A stretch of DNA of 29,962 nucleotides from Rhizobacter sp. (lineage in GTDB: Bacteria > Pseudomonadota > Gammaproteobacteria > Burkholderiales > Burkholderiaceae_C). The first letter of the stretch is position 1, and every line of letters starts with the position of its first letter. The notes under the pieces were generated by a model. The model searched no databases and was not told where the DNA came from. It worked only from the letters and a program-made list of their open reading frames with translations. The stretch is taken from NCBI GenBank assembly GCA_025360945.1, contig JANYBE010000062.1, positions 1 to 29,962 on the forward strand, written 5' to 3'. Below, in pieces: positions 8,135 to 15,330 of the stretch. The position numbers and the translations under genes were made by a program.

Positions 8135-8908
8135 GTGCGAACCGTCGACGACCCGATTAAGCTGCCCGTTGCACCGTCCCCGGCACATAGCTGGGCGGCC
8201 GACATCGGCCTGCGCATGCGCCGGCTCTTCGCCCTGAAGCTGGTCGGCATCACCGCCTTCACCTGGCTGTTCTTCATCGCCTACTTCTACCTGCTGCAGC
8301 ACCCTATCCATCCGGTGCGGATGATGCCACTGACCGCGCTCGACAAGCTGATGCCGTTCCAGCCGCAGGCCTTGTTGGCCTACCTCTCGCTGTGGGTCTA
8401 CGTCGGCGTTGCGCCCGGCTTGCAGCTCACGTTCACCGAGCTCGTCGTCTACGGGTTGTGGGTCGGCGCACTGTGCCTGACCGGCCTGGCCTGCTTCTAT
8501 TTCTGGCCTACCCAGGTACCGCCGCTGGTGCTGGACGTGTCCGGTTTCCCCGGCTTCGCGACGCTGCAGGGAGTCGACGCCGCGGGCAACGCCTGTCCGT
8601 CGATGCATGTGGCGGCCGCGATGTTCACCGTGATCCGGGTCGAAGACGTGTTGCGTCAGACCGGCGCACCGATCGGCATGCGCGTGATCAATCGTGTGTG
8701 GTTCATCGCCATCGCCTTGTCCACGCTGATGGTCAAGCAGCATGTCGCGCTGGACGTCGCCGCAGGTGCCCTGCTAGGCATCGCTTTTGCGTTGCCGTCG
8801 CTGCGCTGGCGCCCCGCGCCGGTCCGCTCGATCGAGACGGATATCATCGATCGTCAACGCTCCCACGCCGAGTCCAAAGCCGGCACGCAATGGACTGAAG
8901 CGCCATGA
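8135..8908 (+). CDS. PAP2-family membrane phosphatase
   Basis: Integral membrane protein of about 257 aa with five to six hydrophobic segments. The PAP2 motifs are CPSMHVAAAMF (motif 2, P-S-x-H with catalytic His) and STLMVKQHVALDVAAGALLG (motif 3, the H-x-x-x-D part). The family removes phosphate from lipid phosphates or transfers phospho-head groups; inositol-phosphoceramide-type enzymes belong here. GTG 8135 is chosen because recognisable sequence begins there; ATG 8216 is an alternative and no strong ribosome site marks either. The stop overlaps the ATG of the ACP gene (ATGA, 8905-8908), and ACP in turn overlaps a ketosynthase, so a lipid substrate made by these partners is likely. The exact substrate is unknown. 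Confidence 0.85.
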   Translation: MRTVDDPIKLPVAPSPAHSWAADIGLRMRRLFALKLVGITAFTWLFFIAYFYLLQHPIHPVRMMPLTALDKLMPFQPQALLAYLSLWVYVGVAPGLQLTFTELVVYGLWVGALCLTGLACFYFWPTQVPPLVLDVSGFPGFATLQGVDAAGNACPSMHVAAAMFTVIRVEDVLRQTGAPIGMRVINRVWFIAIALSTLMVKQHVALDVAAGALLGIAFALPSLRWRPAPVRSIETDIIDRQRSHAESKAGTQWTEAP

Positions 8909-9144
8909 GTTCTCTGAAGCAATTGCAGGACCTGATTCAGGACAAATTCGGCATCGAGGAATCGGTGCTCAGCCCGAACGCCTCGATGCGCGAGAAGGGG
9001 GTCGACTCGCTTGCGCTGGTCGAATTCATCTTCGCGATCGAGGACCATTTCGGCATCTCGATGTCCGACGAAGACTCAAACATCGACACGCTGGCCCAGC
9101 TGTCGGCGGTAGTCGACAAGCTCGTCGCAGAGAAGGTGGTGTGA
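8905..9144 (+). CDS. Acyl carrier protein
   Basis: This 79-aa acidic protein has the helical ACP fold. The phosphopantetheine attachment motif is VDSLALVEF, with Ser35 as the modified residue, and FAIEDHFGISMSDED is the typical acidic recognition helix. It overlaps the PAP2 gene by ATGA at its start and the ketosynthase gene by GTGA at its end. It is not the housekeeping AcpP, whose motif is usually G-A-D-S-L-D-T-V-E and which sits with fabD/fabG/fabF. It probably serves a dedicated acyl chain for this small operon. Confidence 0.92.
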   Translation: MSSLKQLQDLIQDKFGIEESVLSPNASMREKGVDSLALVEFIFAIEDHFGISMSDEDSNIDTLAQLSAVVDKLVAEKVV

Positions 9145-10343
9145 ACACGGTTGCGATCACCGGCCTGGGCGCCGTGTCGCCGCACGGCGATGATCCACTC
9201 GTGATGTTCGCCGCCCTGATGCACGCCGAATCGGCGCTGCGTTCGGTGTTCCCCGAATTGCCCAAGCCGGCCGCCGCGGCGCTCGCCGCGTTCGACGAAT
9301 CGCGCTGGTTCACCAAGCTGCAACTCGCCGGCGTCGACCGCGTCAGCCAGCTCGCGGTGGCTGCAGCCGATCTCGCGATGCGCGACGCGGGAGCCCCGAC
9401 CGATCTCGACCCCGAACGCATCGGCGTCTTCGCCGGCTGCGCCATGGGCGGCGCGGCGGCACTCGAGGCCGCATACCGCGGCGGCGCGCGCGTGCCACCG
9501 CTGACCATCCCGGCGTTCATGCCCAACGCGCCGGCCTCACACGTGGCGATGCGCCACGGCGTTAAGGGCCCGGTGCTCACGTATTCGGTGGCGTGCGCCT
9601 CGTCGGCGGTGGCGATTGCCGAGGCGGCCAAGGCCGTCCAGCGCGGCGATGTCGACATCGCCATCGCCGGGGGCAGCGAAGCGCTGATCGTGCCCGGCGT
9701 GGTGCTCGCCTGGCAGGCGATGCAGACGCTGGCGGGGTTCCAACCCGGCGAAGCGGCCACCGCGATCCGACCGTTCGCCTGCGACCGCAGCGGCTTCGCG
9801 CTCGGCGAAGGTGCGGCATTCATGGTGCTCGAGTCGGTTGAGAGCGCGCGCTGGCGCGGCGCACCCGTGTACGCGCAGTTGTCCGGCTGGGGCCTGAGCT
9901 GCGACGCGACGCACCTGACCAAGCCGGACGCCCCCGGCCAGGCCCGCGCGCTGCGAGCCGCCTTGCGTCAGGCCGGCGTGCAGCCGCGCGACGTGGGCTA
10001 TTGCAACGCGCACGGCACGGCCACGCGGATCGGTGACGTGGTCGAGCGCGACGCGCTGGCCGCCGTCTGGGGCATTGACCTCGATCGCCTGCGCGTCAGT
10101 TCGACCAAGGCCTTGCACGGCCACCTGCTCGGCGCCGGCGGTGCGCTCGAGGCGCTCGTCACGGTGCTGGCGCTGCAGCGGCGCGAGCTGCCGCCGAATG
10201 CGCATTGCGAGGTGGTCGATCCGGCCTGCCAGCTGAACCTGGTGCGCGAGAAGCATGCGACCGCGCCCGGGCTGAAGGCGGCGATCAGCAACTCGTTCGC
10301 CTTCGGCGGCACGAACGCGGTGCTGCTGTTCACGCGGGCCTGA
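9141..10343 (+). CDS. Beta-ketoacyl-ACP synthase (FabF/KAS II type)
   Basis: This 400-aa condensing enzyme starts at GTG 9141, overlapping the ACP stop (GTGA); the first residues NTVAITGLGAVSPHG match the usual N-terminus. The catalytic triad is complete: Cys152 in SVACASSAVAIA, His291 in CNAHGTAT and His328 in TKALHGHLLGAGGALE, with Lys323. The C-terminal SNSFAFGGTNAVLLF is the standard ending. It condenses an acyl thioester with malonyl-ACP. No ketoreductase, dehydratase or acyltransferase follows, so the operon either makes one elongation step or borrows other FAS enzymes. With PAP2 and ACP it forms a three-gene unit, probably for a specialised envelope lipid. Confidence 0.92.
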   Translation: MNTVAITGLGAVSPHGDDPLVMFAALMHAESALRSVFPELPKPAAAALAAFDESRWFTKLQLAGVDRVSQLAVAAADLAMRDAGAPTDLDPERIGVFAGCAMGGAAALEAAYRGGARVPPLTIPAFMPNAPASHVAMRHGVKGPVLTYSVACASSAVAIAEAAKAVQRGDVDIAIAGGSEALIVPGVVLAWQAMQTLAGFQPGEAATAIRPFACDRSGFALGEGAAFMVLESVESARWRGAPVYAQLSGWGLSCDATHLTKPDAPGQARALRAALRQAGVQPRDVGYCNAHGTATRIGDVVERDALAAVWGIDLDRLRVSSTKALHGHLLGAGGALEALVTVLALQRRELPPNAHCEVVDPACQLNLVREKHATAPGLKAAISNSFAFGGTNAVLLFTRA

Positions 10344-10358
10344 TTCCTGGCGTCGTGC

Positions 10359-11033
10359 TCAGTGGTCCGGCACCAGCGCCGAGCGCAAGCTATCGCGCTC
10401 GGTCGGGGGCTTGACCATGCTCTCGTCCAGGCGCGCGGCAAGCGCGTCGATGTGTGCACGCATTAGGGCTTCGGCAGCGGCCATGTTCCCCGCTGCGAGT
10501 GCGGCGACGATGTGGGCGTGGTCGTCGTTGGACTCCTGCGCCGCCGCCTGCGACTGGTACAGCGCCGATACCAGTGTCGTTCGCGCCGAGAGGTCCACCA
10601 TCATCGCGGTCAGAAAGCGGTTGCCCAGGCACTCCGCCAGGCAGACGTGGAAGTCTGCGAGCTGAACGCTGCGCGTCGCGGCGTCGGCAGTGGCGATCGC
10701 CTTGCGCTCGCTGGCCACGTGCTGGCGCAGCCGGCGGATCACGCTCTGCAGCGGCTTGCCCGCGTCGCGCAGCAAGCCCGTCTCGATGACGCGCCGTGCC
10801 GCGTACGTCTCGCGTGCCTCCTCGAACGACGGCTCGACAACGTACCAGCCCATGCGCGAGCGCACCTCGACGAAACCGCGCGCCTGCAACTGCATCAGCG
10901 CCTCGCGCGCCAAGGTGCGGCTGACTCCGAAGACATCGGCGAGCTCTTTTTCGCCGAGCCGCTCGCCGGGCTTCAATCGCCGGTTGAGGATCGACTCGAC
11001 GACACGGTCTGCGATCAAGGTCTTGGACGTCAC
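10359..11033 (-). CDS. GntR-family transcriptional regulator (FadR/FCD subfamily)
   Basis: This 224-aa regulator starts at GTG 11033, overlapping the stop of the transporter gene (GTGA, 11030-11033). The winged helix is at about residues 8-70, with LGEKELADVFGVSRTLAREA as its helix-turn-helix and GFVEVRSRMGWYVVEP as its wing. The all-helical FCD ligand domain follows, with metal-binding type residues in DFHVCLAECLGN and DDHAHIVAALAAGN. Being cotranscribed with an NCS1 permease, it most likely represses that operon and is released by a transported nucleobase, hydantoin or breakdown product. A matching palindrome lies upstream of the permease at 12576-12585. The ligand is not predictable. Confidence 0.9.
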   Translation of the reverse strand: MTSKTLIADRVVESILNRRLKPGERLGEKELADVFGVSRTLAREALMQLQARGFVEVRSRMGWYVVEPSFEEARETYAARRVIETGLLRDAGKPLQSVIRRLRQHVASERKAIATADAATRSVQLADFHVCLAECLGNRFLTAMMVDLSARTTLVSALYQSQAAAQESNDDHAHIVAALAAGNMAAAEALMRAHIDALAARLDESMVKPPTERDSLRSALVPDH

Positions 11034-12490
11034 GCGCTCGCCATGGCGCGGCTCGCGACGCGCGGCCGGATCGTGGCCAGCACGAAGTAGAGAACGCCGC
11101 CGATGCCAACCCCGAAGAACCAGCCGTAGGTGCCCCACCACGACGGCAGCAGTTGGGTCAGGTTCGGCAGCACGCTGGAGAACACCGCGCCGACGACGGT
11201 GGCGATCAACGCGTTGACATTCCAGCCGCCTTCGTAGCGGTACTCGCCGTTCTCGTGATACAGCGCCTCGACATTGACCTTGCCTTTGGCGATTAGGTAG
11301 TAGTCGACCAGGATGATGCCCAACAGCGGCCCCATCGTCGCGCCAATGGCGTTGACGAAGTTTGCGGCGTTGCCCTCCCATGGCGCGAACGGGTACAGCA
11401 CCAGCGCCACGCCCGCGGCGATGTAGCCGCCCTTCTTGAAGTCGATATGGCGCGGGAACACGTTGGCGAAGTCGAACGCCGGCGAAACGAAGTTCGCCAC
11501 CACGTTAATGCCCAGCGTCGCGACCGCAAAGCTGACCGCAGCCAACAGCGCGAGGAACCAGCTGTCGAACTTTGCCGAAATCAGCTCGGGGTGCAGCAGC
11601 ACCTCGCCGTAGACCTTGAACGCCGCGATCGTCGTGATGCCAGCGACCAGCGAGAACAGCAGTAGGTTGACCGGCAGACCCCAGAGGTTGCCCTTGGTGA
11701 TGGCCGCGCGGTTCTTCGCGTAGCGCGAGAAGTCGCAGAAGTTCAGGTACAGCGCGGCGAAGTAGGTAACCCAGGTGGCGCCCACGGCCATCAGGGCCCA
11801 GAACGATCCCGGCTCGCCGGTGATGCCCGCGTCCTTGGTCTTCTCTAGCAGCACGGCCTGCGGAATGCCGTGGTCGAACGAGAAGCCGCCGGCCTTGACG
11901 CACAGGCCAATCGCCAGCACCAGCATTGCGACCCAGACCGCAGGGCCGGCCCAGTCCTGGAACTTGCGCACCGTCTCCATGCCGTTTTGGATGATCAGCA
12001 ACTGCAGGGCCCACACGACCACGTAGCAGATCACCTCAAGGCCGGAGTGGCCGAGAAAGTGCGTGCTCTTGTGAAACTCCATCACCGCGTCGGTGCGCGT
12101 AAGCAGCGCGACGATCGCGCCGGACGCCGCGGCCGTCTGCGCGCCGTACCAGAAGCAGGCCACGACGGCCCGTACGAGTGCCGGCAGGTTTGCACCCCAG
12201 ACGCCGAACGACGCCCGCGCAAGCACCGGGTACGGCACGCCGGTCTTCTCGCCCGCGTAGCCCACCAGCGTCATCAGCGCGAAGATGATGAGCGAGCCCA
12301 GGCCGATCGCGACGACGAAGTTGAAGAAGGTGCCGCACAGCAGAAACAGGCTCGCGGCGAGGTAGTAGCCCCATAGGCTGTGCACGTCCGAGGTCCAGAC
12401 GTTGAAGATGCTGAAGGCGCCCCACTGTCGCTCCCGGGCCGGAGCGAGGTCCTCGTTGTAGAGGCCGGGCGAAGGATTGCGGATGTCCAT
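11030..12490 (-). CDS. NCS1-family nucleobase/hydantoin-type cation symporter
   Basis: 486-aa permease with about twelve hydrophobic segments. ATG 12490 is supported by GAGGAGAGA about seven bases upstream, and the N-terminal ERQWGAFSIFNVWTSDVHSL is the characteristic NCS1 entry helix region. Further family features are GYAGEKTGVPYPVLARASFG, the central NGMETVRKFQDWAGPAVWVA and YLNFCDFSRYAKN. NCS1 carriers import cytosine, uracil, allantoin, hydantoins or thiamin-like compounds with Na+ or H+. It is the first gene of an operon with a GntR regulator and no catabolic enzyme, so the substrate stays open. Residues upstream of 12490 in the open frame are not family-like. Confidence 0.92.
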   Translation of the reverse strand: MDIRNPSPGLYNEDLAPARERQWGAFSIFNVWTSDVHSLWGYYLAASLFLLCGTFFNFVVAIGLGSLIIFALMTLVGYAGEKTGVPYPVLARASFGVWGANLPALVRAVVACFWYGAQTAAASGAIVALLTRTDAVMEFHKSTHFLGHSGLEVICYVVVWALQLLIIQNGMETVRKFQDWAGPAVWVAMLVLAIGLCVKAGGFSFDHGIPQAVLLEKTKDAGITGEPGSFWALMAVGATWVTYFAALYLNFCDFSRYAKNRAAITKGNLWGLPVNLLLFSLVAGITTIAAFKVYGEVLLHPELISAKFDSWFLALLAAVSFAVATLGINVVANFVSPAFDFANVFPRHIDFKKGGYIAAGVALVLYPFAPWEGNAANFVNAIGATMGPLLGIILVDYYLIAKGKVNVEALYHENGEYRYEGGWNVNALIATVVGAVFSSVLPNLTQLLPSWWGTYGWFFGVGIGGVLYFVLATIRPRVASRAMASA

Positions 12491-12573
12491 GGGTATCTCT
12501 CCTCGATGTGGTGGGGCACTGGCGGCCCATCTGCCTTTGAAAGAAAAGTACGCCGGGCGCGCGCCTAGCGCAA

Positions 12574-12595
12574 TCTGGTATACAAACAATGTACG
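12574..12595 (-). promoter_or_regulatory. Candidate GntR (FCD-type) operator upstream of the NCS1 operon
   Basis: The minus strand reads TTGTATACCA at 12585-12576, a near-palindrome centred on GTATAC. This fits the loose FCD-GntR consensus of TnGTnnACnA type. A second GTAC lies at 12591-12594. It is about 85 bases upstream of the permease ATG, in an AT-richer patch, so it probably overlaps the promoter. Autoregulation by the GntR product is inferred. Confidence 0.45.
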
Positions 12596-12770
12596 CACTT
12601 TTGACGCAGTCGATCTGCGGGTTTTCCCGATTCGACCCGGCCGTACCGTGCCTAGCAAATCGCCTGCCGTCCTACGAAATTGCAGGGCCTCTTCCGCGCG
12701 ACGCGCCCGTTCGCGCCCCGTATGCTGAGGTCGTTGCCGCAGCTTCCTGCAGGGCACTAGGAGTCAATTC

Positions 12771-13541
12771 ATGATGAACAGCGTCAGCCATTTGAACGGG
12801 TCCACTGTCACGGCGACCGATGGCGCGATCGGCCACGTCGGCGAAGTCTATTTCGACGATCAGGCGTGGGCCATCCGCTACCTCATCGTCGACACGGGCA
12901 CCTGGCTGTCGGGCCGCGAGGTGCTGATCTCGCCCTACGCCGTCAAGCACCCGCTTGACGGCGTCAAGAACATCGACGTCGCGTTGACCCGTCAGCAGGT
13001 CGAGAAGAGCCCGAACATCGACACGCACCTGCCGGTCTCACGCCGCCACGAACGCGAGTACCTCGACTACTACGCCTACCCGGCCTACTGGGGCGGCGAT
13101 GCGCTGTGGGCGATGAGCGCGATGCCCCTGGTTCCGCCCGCATTGCAAGCCCCACTGGAAACCCAGGAGCAGCGCGCGCAGATCGAGAAGGACGTGCCAG
13201 CCGAAGACGTGCATCTGCGCAGCAGCGCGAACGTGACCGGCTACGACATCCAGGCCAGCGACGACAGCATCGGGCATGTGGCGGACTTCATCTTCGACGA
13301 CGACTCCTGGGCGATCCGCTACCTGCTGATCGACACGCGCAACTGGTGGCCGGGCGGCAAAAAGGTGCTGGTCGGCACGCACTGGATCGAGAGCATCGAC
13401 TGGGCCGCCAAGACCGTGAACGTCAAGCTGACGCGCGGGCAAATCCAGAGCAGCCCGCAGTTCGAAGAAGGCGCGCTCATCAACCGCGACTTCGAGCAGC
13501 GCCTGCACGACGCCCACGACCGCAGGGGCTACTGGGACTGA
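12771..13541 (+). CDS. Protein with two PRC-barrel domains
   Basis: This 256-aa soluble protein starts at ATG 12771, seven bases after AGGAG (12759-12763). It holds two tandem PRC-barrel units, about residues 5-80 and 150-225. The repeats are clearly homologous: DGAIGHVGEVYFDDQAWAIR with YLIVDTGTWL in the first, DDSIGHVADFIFDDDSWAIR with YLLIDTRNWW in the second. A linker rich in Tyr, Trp and Pro lies between them. PRC barrels occur in photosynthetic reaction-centre subunit H, RimM and many stress-related proteins; the two-copy stand-alone form is common in betaproteobacteria and of unknown function. The next gene is convergent and ends 17 bases away. No operon partner is visible. Confidence 0.9.
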   Translation: MMNSVSHLNGSTVTATDGAIGHVGEVYFDDQAWAIRYLIVDTGTWLSGREVLISPYAVKHPLDGVKNIDVALTRQQVEKSPNIDTHLPVSRRHEREYLDYYAYPAYWGGDALWAMSAMPLVPPALQAPLETQEQRAQIEKDVPAEDVHLRSSANVTGYDIQASDDSIGHVADFIFDDDSWAIRYLLIDTRNWWPGGKKVLVGTHWIESIDWAAKTVNVKLTRGQIQSSPQFEEGALINRDFEQRLHDAHDRRGYWD

Positions 13542-13558
13542 AGCAGTCGAAGGCGGTC

Positions 13559-14722
13559 TCAGCGCCGGCAAACCGCCGCGACCAGATCCGACTGCGTAAT
13601 GATGCCGACCAGCCGCTGCTCGGCGTCGATGATCGGGATGTGGTGGTGGCCGGTGGCGGCGAACACCGGCACTAGCTCGCTGATCGGCCGGTCAGCGCTC
13701 GCGACACGCACACGGCGCGTCATGATCTGGCCGACGACCTCGGCTTTGTCCGAGTGCGACGTGGTCGTGGCGCGGATCATGGCCCGCAGCCGCTGCGCCC
13801 AGCCAGCATGCAAATCAAGCTCGGCGCCCCTGAGAAAATCGGCGAGCGTCACGATGCCGACGACGCGCGACGCCCGGTCTACCACTGGCAGCGACTTGAT
13901 GCCCCTGGCCCGAAGCAGCGCCCAAGCGTCCTGCAACGGCGTGCCGAATTCTGTAGTCACGAGTTTGCGCGACATGATGTCGGCGCAGCGTGTCGCGCCC
14001 ATCTTGCGCCGGTAGGCTTGCAGCTCGGCCTGCCCCAGCAGGTCCTGCAAGTCGTCGCGGCCGATGTCGAGCACCTGGTTGTAGCGCGCAATCACGGCGT
14101 CCAGGTCCGCCTCTTCGAAGTGCGGTGTGGCCGCATCGGACGCGGCCGTCGTGTTTTGCCCATGCGGATAGCGCCGCCGCGTCGCACTGTTGTACGCCAC
14201 CCCCGCGATCACCAGCACGACCGAGTTCAGCAGCACCGGCACGAGCGCAAAGTGCGGGTCGCTGACCGTGCCCAGTGCCGTCACCAGCGCGCACGCGCCG
14301 CCCGGCGGATGCAGGCAGCGCAGTGTGAACATGGCCGCAATCGCCAGGCCTACCGCAAGTGCTGCAACCCACGGCCCACTGCCGAGCGCCAGTACACACC
14401 CGATTCCCGCCAGCGCGGACACCGTATTGCCGCCGATCACGGCCCAAGGCTGCGCCATCGGGCTGCCGGGCACGCCGAACACGAGCACTGCACTTGCGCC
14501 GATCGGCGCGACCAGCCACGGCAGCGCGCCCGACTGCGGCCCAAACGTGCGGCACAGCAACCCGGTCAGCAGCACGCCGACGGCGGCGCCGATGACGACA
14601 CGCAGACGTTCGCGCGCATCGACCTTCATGCGCGCTGGCAGCAGGTCGCGCACCCAGGCAGAAGCCGAGCGCCGGGCAGGCGCAGCGCTGGTCGTCGGGT
14701 TCGGGATCGGGCTGGCGGACAT
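13559..14722 (-). CDS. HPP-family membrane protein with tandem CBS domains
   Basis: This 387-aa protein has an N-terminal HPP transmembrane domain (about residues 40-185, four to five helices) with the signature LRCLHPPGGACALVTALG at 134-151. Two CBS domains follow, at about 243-302 (ADIMSRKLVTTEFGTPL, KSLPVVDRASRVVGIVTLAD) and 320-385 (IMTRRVRVASADRPISELV, HHIPIIDAEQRLVGIITQSD). Some HPP proteins in cyanobacteria and chloroplasts have been linked to nitrite transport. CBS pairs usually bind adenosine nucleotides and gate the attached channel or carrier. The HPP-CBS fusion is widespread in proteobacteria without a proven substrate. It is a single-gene unit facing the PRC-barrel gene. Confidence 0.9.
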   Translation of the reverse strand: MSASPIPNPTTSAAPARRSASAWVRDLLPARMKVDARERLRVVIGAAVGVLLTGLLCRTFGPQSGALPWLVAPIGASAVLVFGVPGSPMAQPWAVIGGNTVSALAGIGCVLALGSGPWVAALAVGLAIAAMFTLRCLHPPGGACALVTALGTVSDPHFALVPVLLNSVVLVIAGVAYNSATRRRYPHGQNTTAASDAATPHFEEADLDAVIARYNQVLDIGRDDLQDLLGQAELQAYRRKMGATRCADIMSRKLVTTEFGTPLQDAWALLRARGIKSLPVVDRASRVVGIVTLADFLRGAELDLHAGWAQRLRAMIRATTTSHSDKAEVVGQIMTRRVRVASADRPISELVPVFAATGHHHIPIIDAEQRLVGIITQSDLVAAVCRR

Positions 14723-14793
14723 GAAGGCGCCGCACTATAGCGGTACGGTCACCCAGCATGCGTCGAGTCGATCCGAACGACGCTTGACCGAGG

Positions 14794-15284
14794 TCAAGTT
14801 TTCGAAATCAAAGGCGCTTCGCGCAGCGCGTGGTCGAACTCGTAGTGGTGCTTGCCGTCGGCGCTCCGGATCGACAGCTGGCCGAACAAGCCCGCCAGTT
14901 CGTCGGTGCCCGAGTCGGCCAAGACGCTGACGGTCAGTTGCGCCGCACCGCGGTTCATCGAACCGGTGTGCTCAAAGCACGAGGCTGCCGCCGTGGCCGT
15001 CCGGCGCGCCGGAGACCCGCTCGATTGCGACATAGCCGGCGCAGCCCTTGACGGCACCACCGGCCGTCAGCATCTCGCCGGTGCCAGTGCGCGTCCCGGT
15101 GCGGGTGCGGGTGCGGGTGCCGGTCAGATCGCCGCTGAGGGCCTTGTCGATGCGCATGCGCCCGAGCAAGGCGCCGGCGTTCGCGTCGGCCAGCGCGAGC
15201 GGGGACAGCGTGACGTCAAAGAGCTCCGTGGCACGGGTGCTGGCTTGAATTACCCTTTGCAAGTGACCGGTGGCGGACCACCAT
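14794..15284 (-). pseudogene. DUF3224-family gene, frameshifted
   Basis: Two overlapping minus-strand frames together give a full DUF3224-type domain. The first holds LGRMRIDKALSGDL, then EMLTAGGAVKGCAGYVAIER and VSGAPDG, and ends at TGA 14974-14972. The second continues EHTGSMNRGAAQLTVSVLAD, SGTDELAGLFGQLSI and SADGKHHYEFDHAL to a stop at 14794. Dropping one base of the aaa run at 14974-14976 joins them as VLEHTG. The start is unclear: sequence becomes family-like at about 15265, where no start codon stands in frame, and ATG 15284 is only the nearest. A Thr-Arg repeat from a hexamer expansion lies inside the gene. DUF3224 proteins are small beta-barrels of unknown function. Confidence 0.75.
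15079..15126. repeat. Imperfect hexanucleotide tandem repeat (ggtgcg unit)
   Basis: About seven 6-bp units in the pattern cggtgc/gggtgc run through this stretch, with three perfect gggtgc copies at 15103-15120. On the minus strand they encode alternating Thr-Arg and Thr-Gly in the DUF3224 remnant, where the family has only a short loop. The repeat is in frame, so it would not itself break the gene. It looks like slippage expansion. Confidence 0.8.
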
Positions 15285-15330
15285 CCCGGCATCGTCGTGC
15301 CGTGGGCCAGGCCTCCGCGACAATGCGCAA

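Noticed and set aside
13552..13577. Hairpin GGCGGT...ACCGCC between PRC and HPP genes as a terminator
   Set aside because: The stem is 6 bp with a 14-base loop and no T-run follows on either strand; it mostly lies in coding sequence.
15079..15126. Tandem repeat as a CRISPR array or iteron
   Set aside because: The unit is 6 bp with no spacers, and it codes in frame for Thr-Arg in the DUF3224 remnant.
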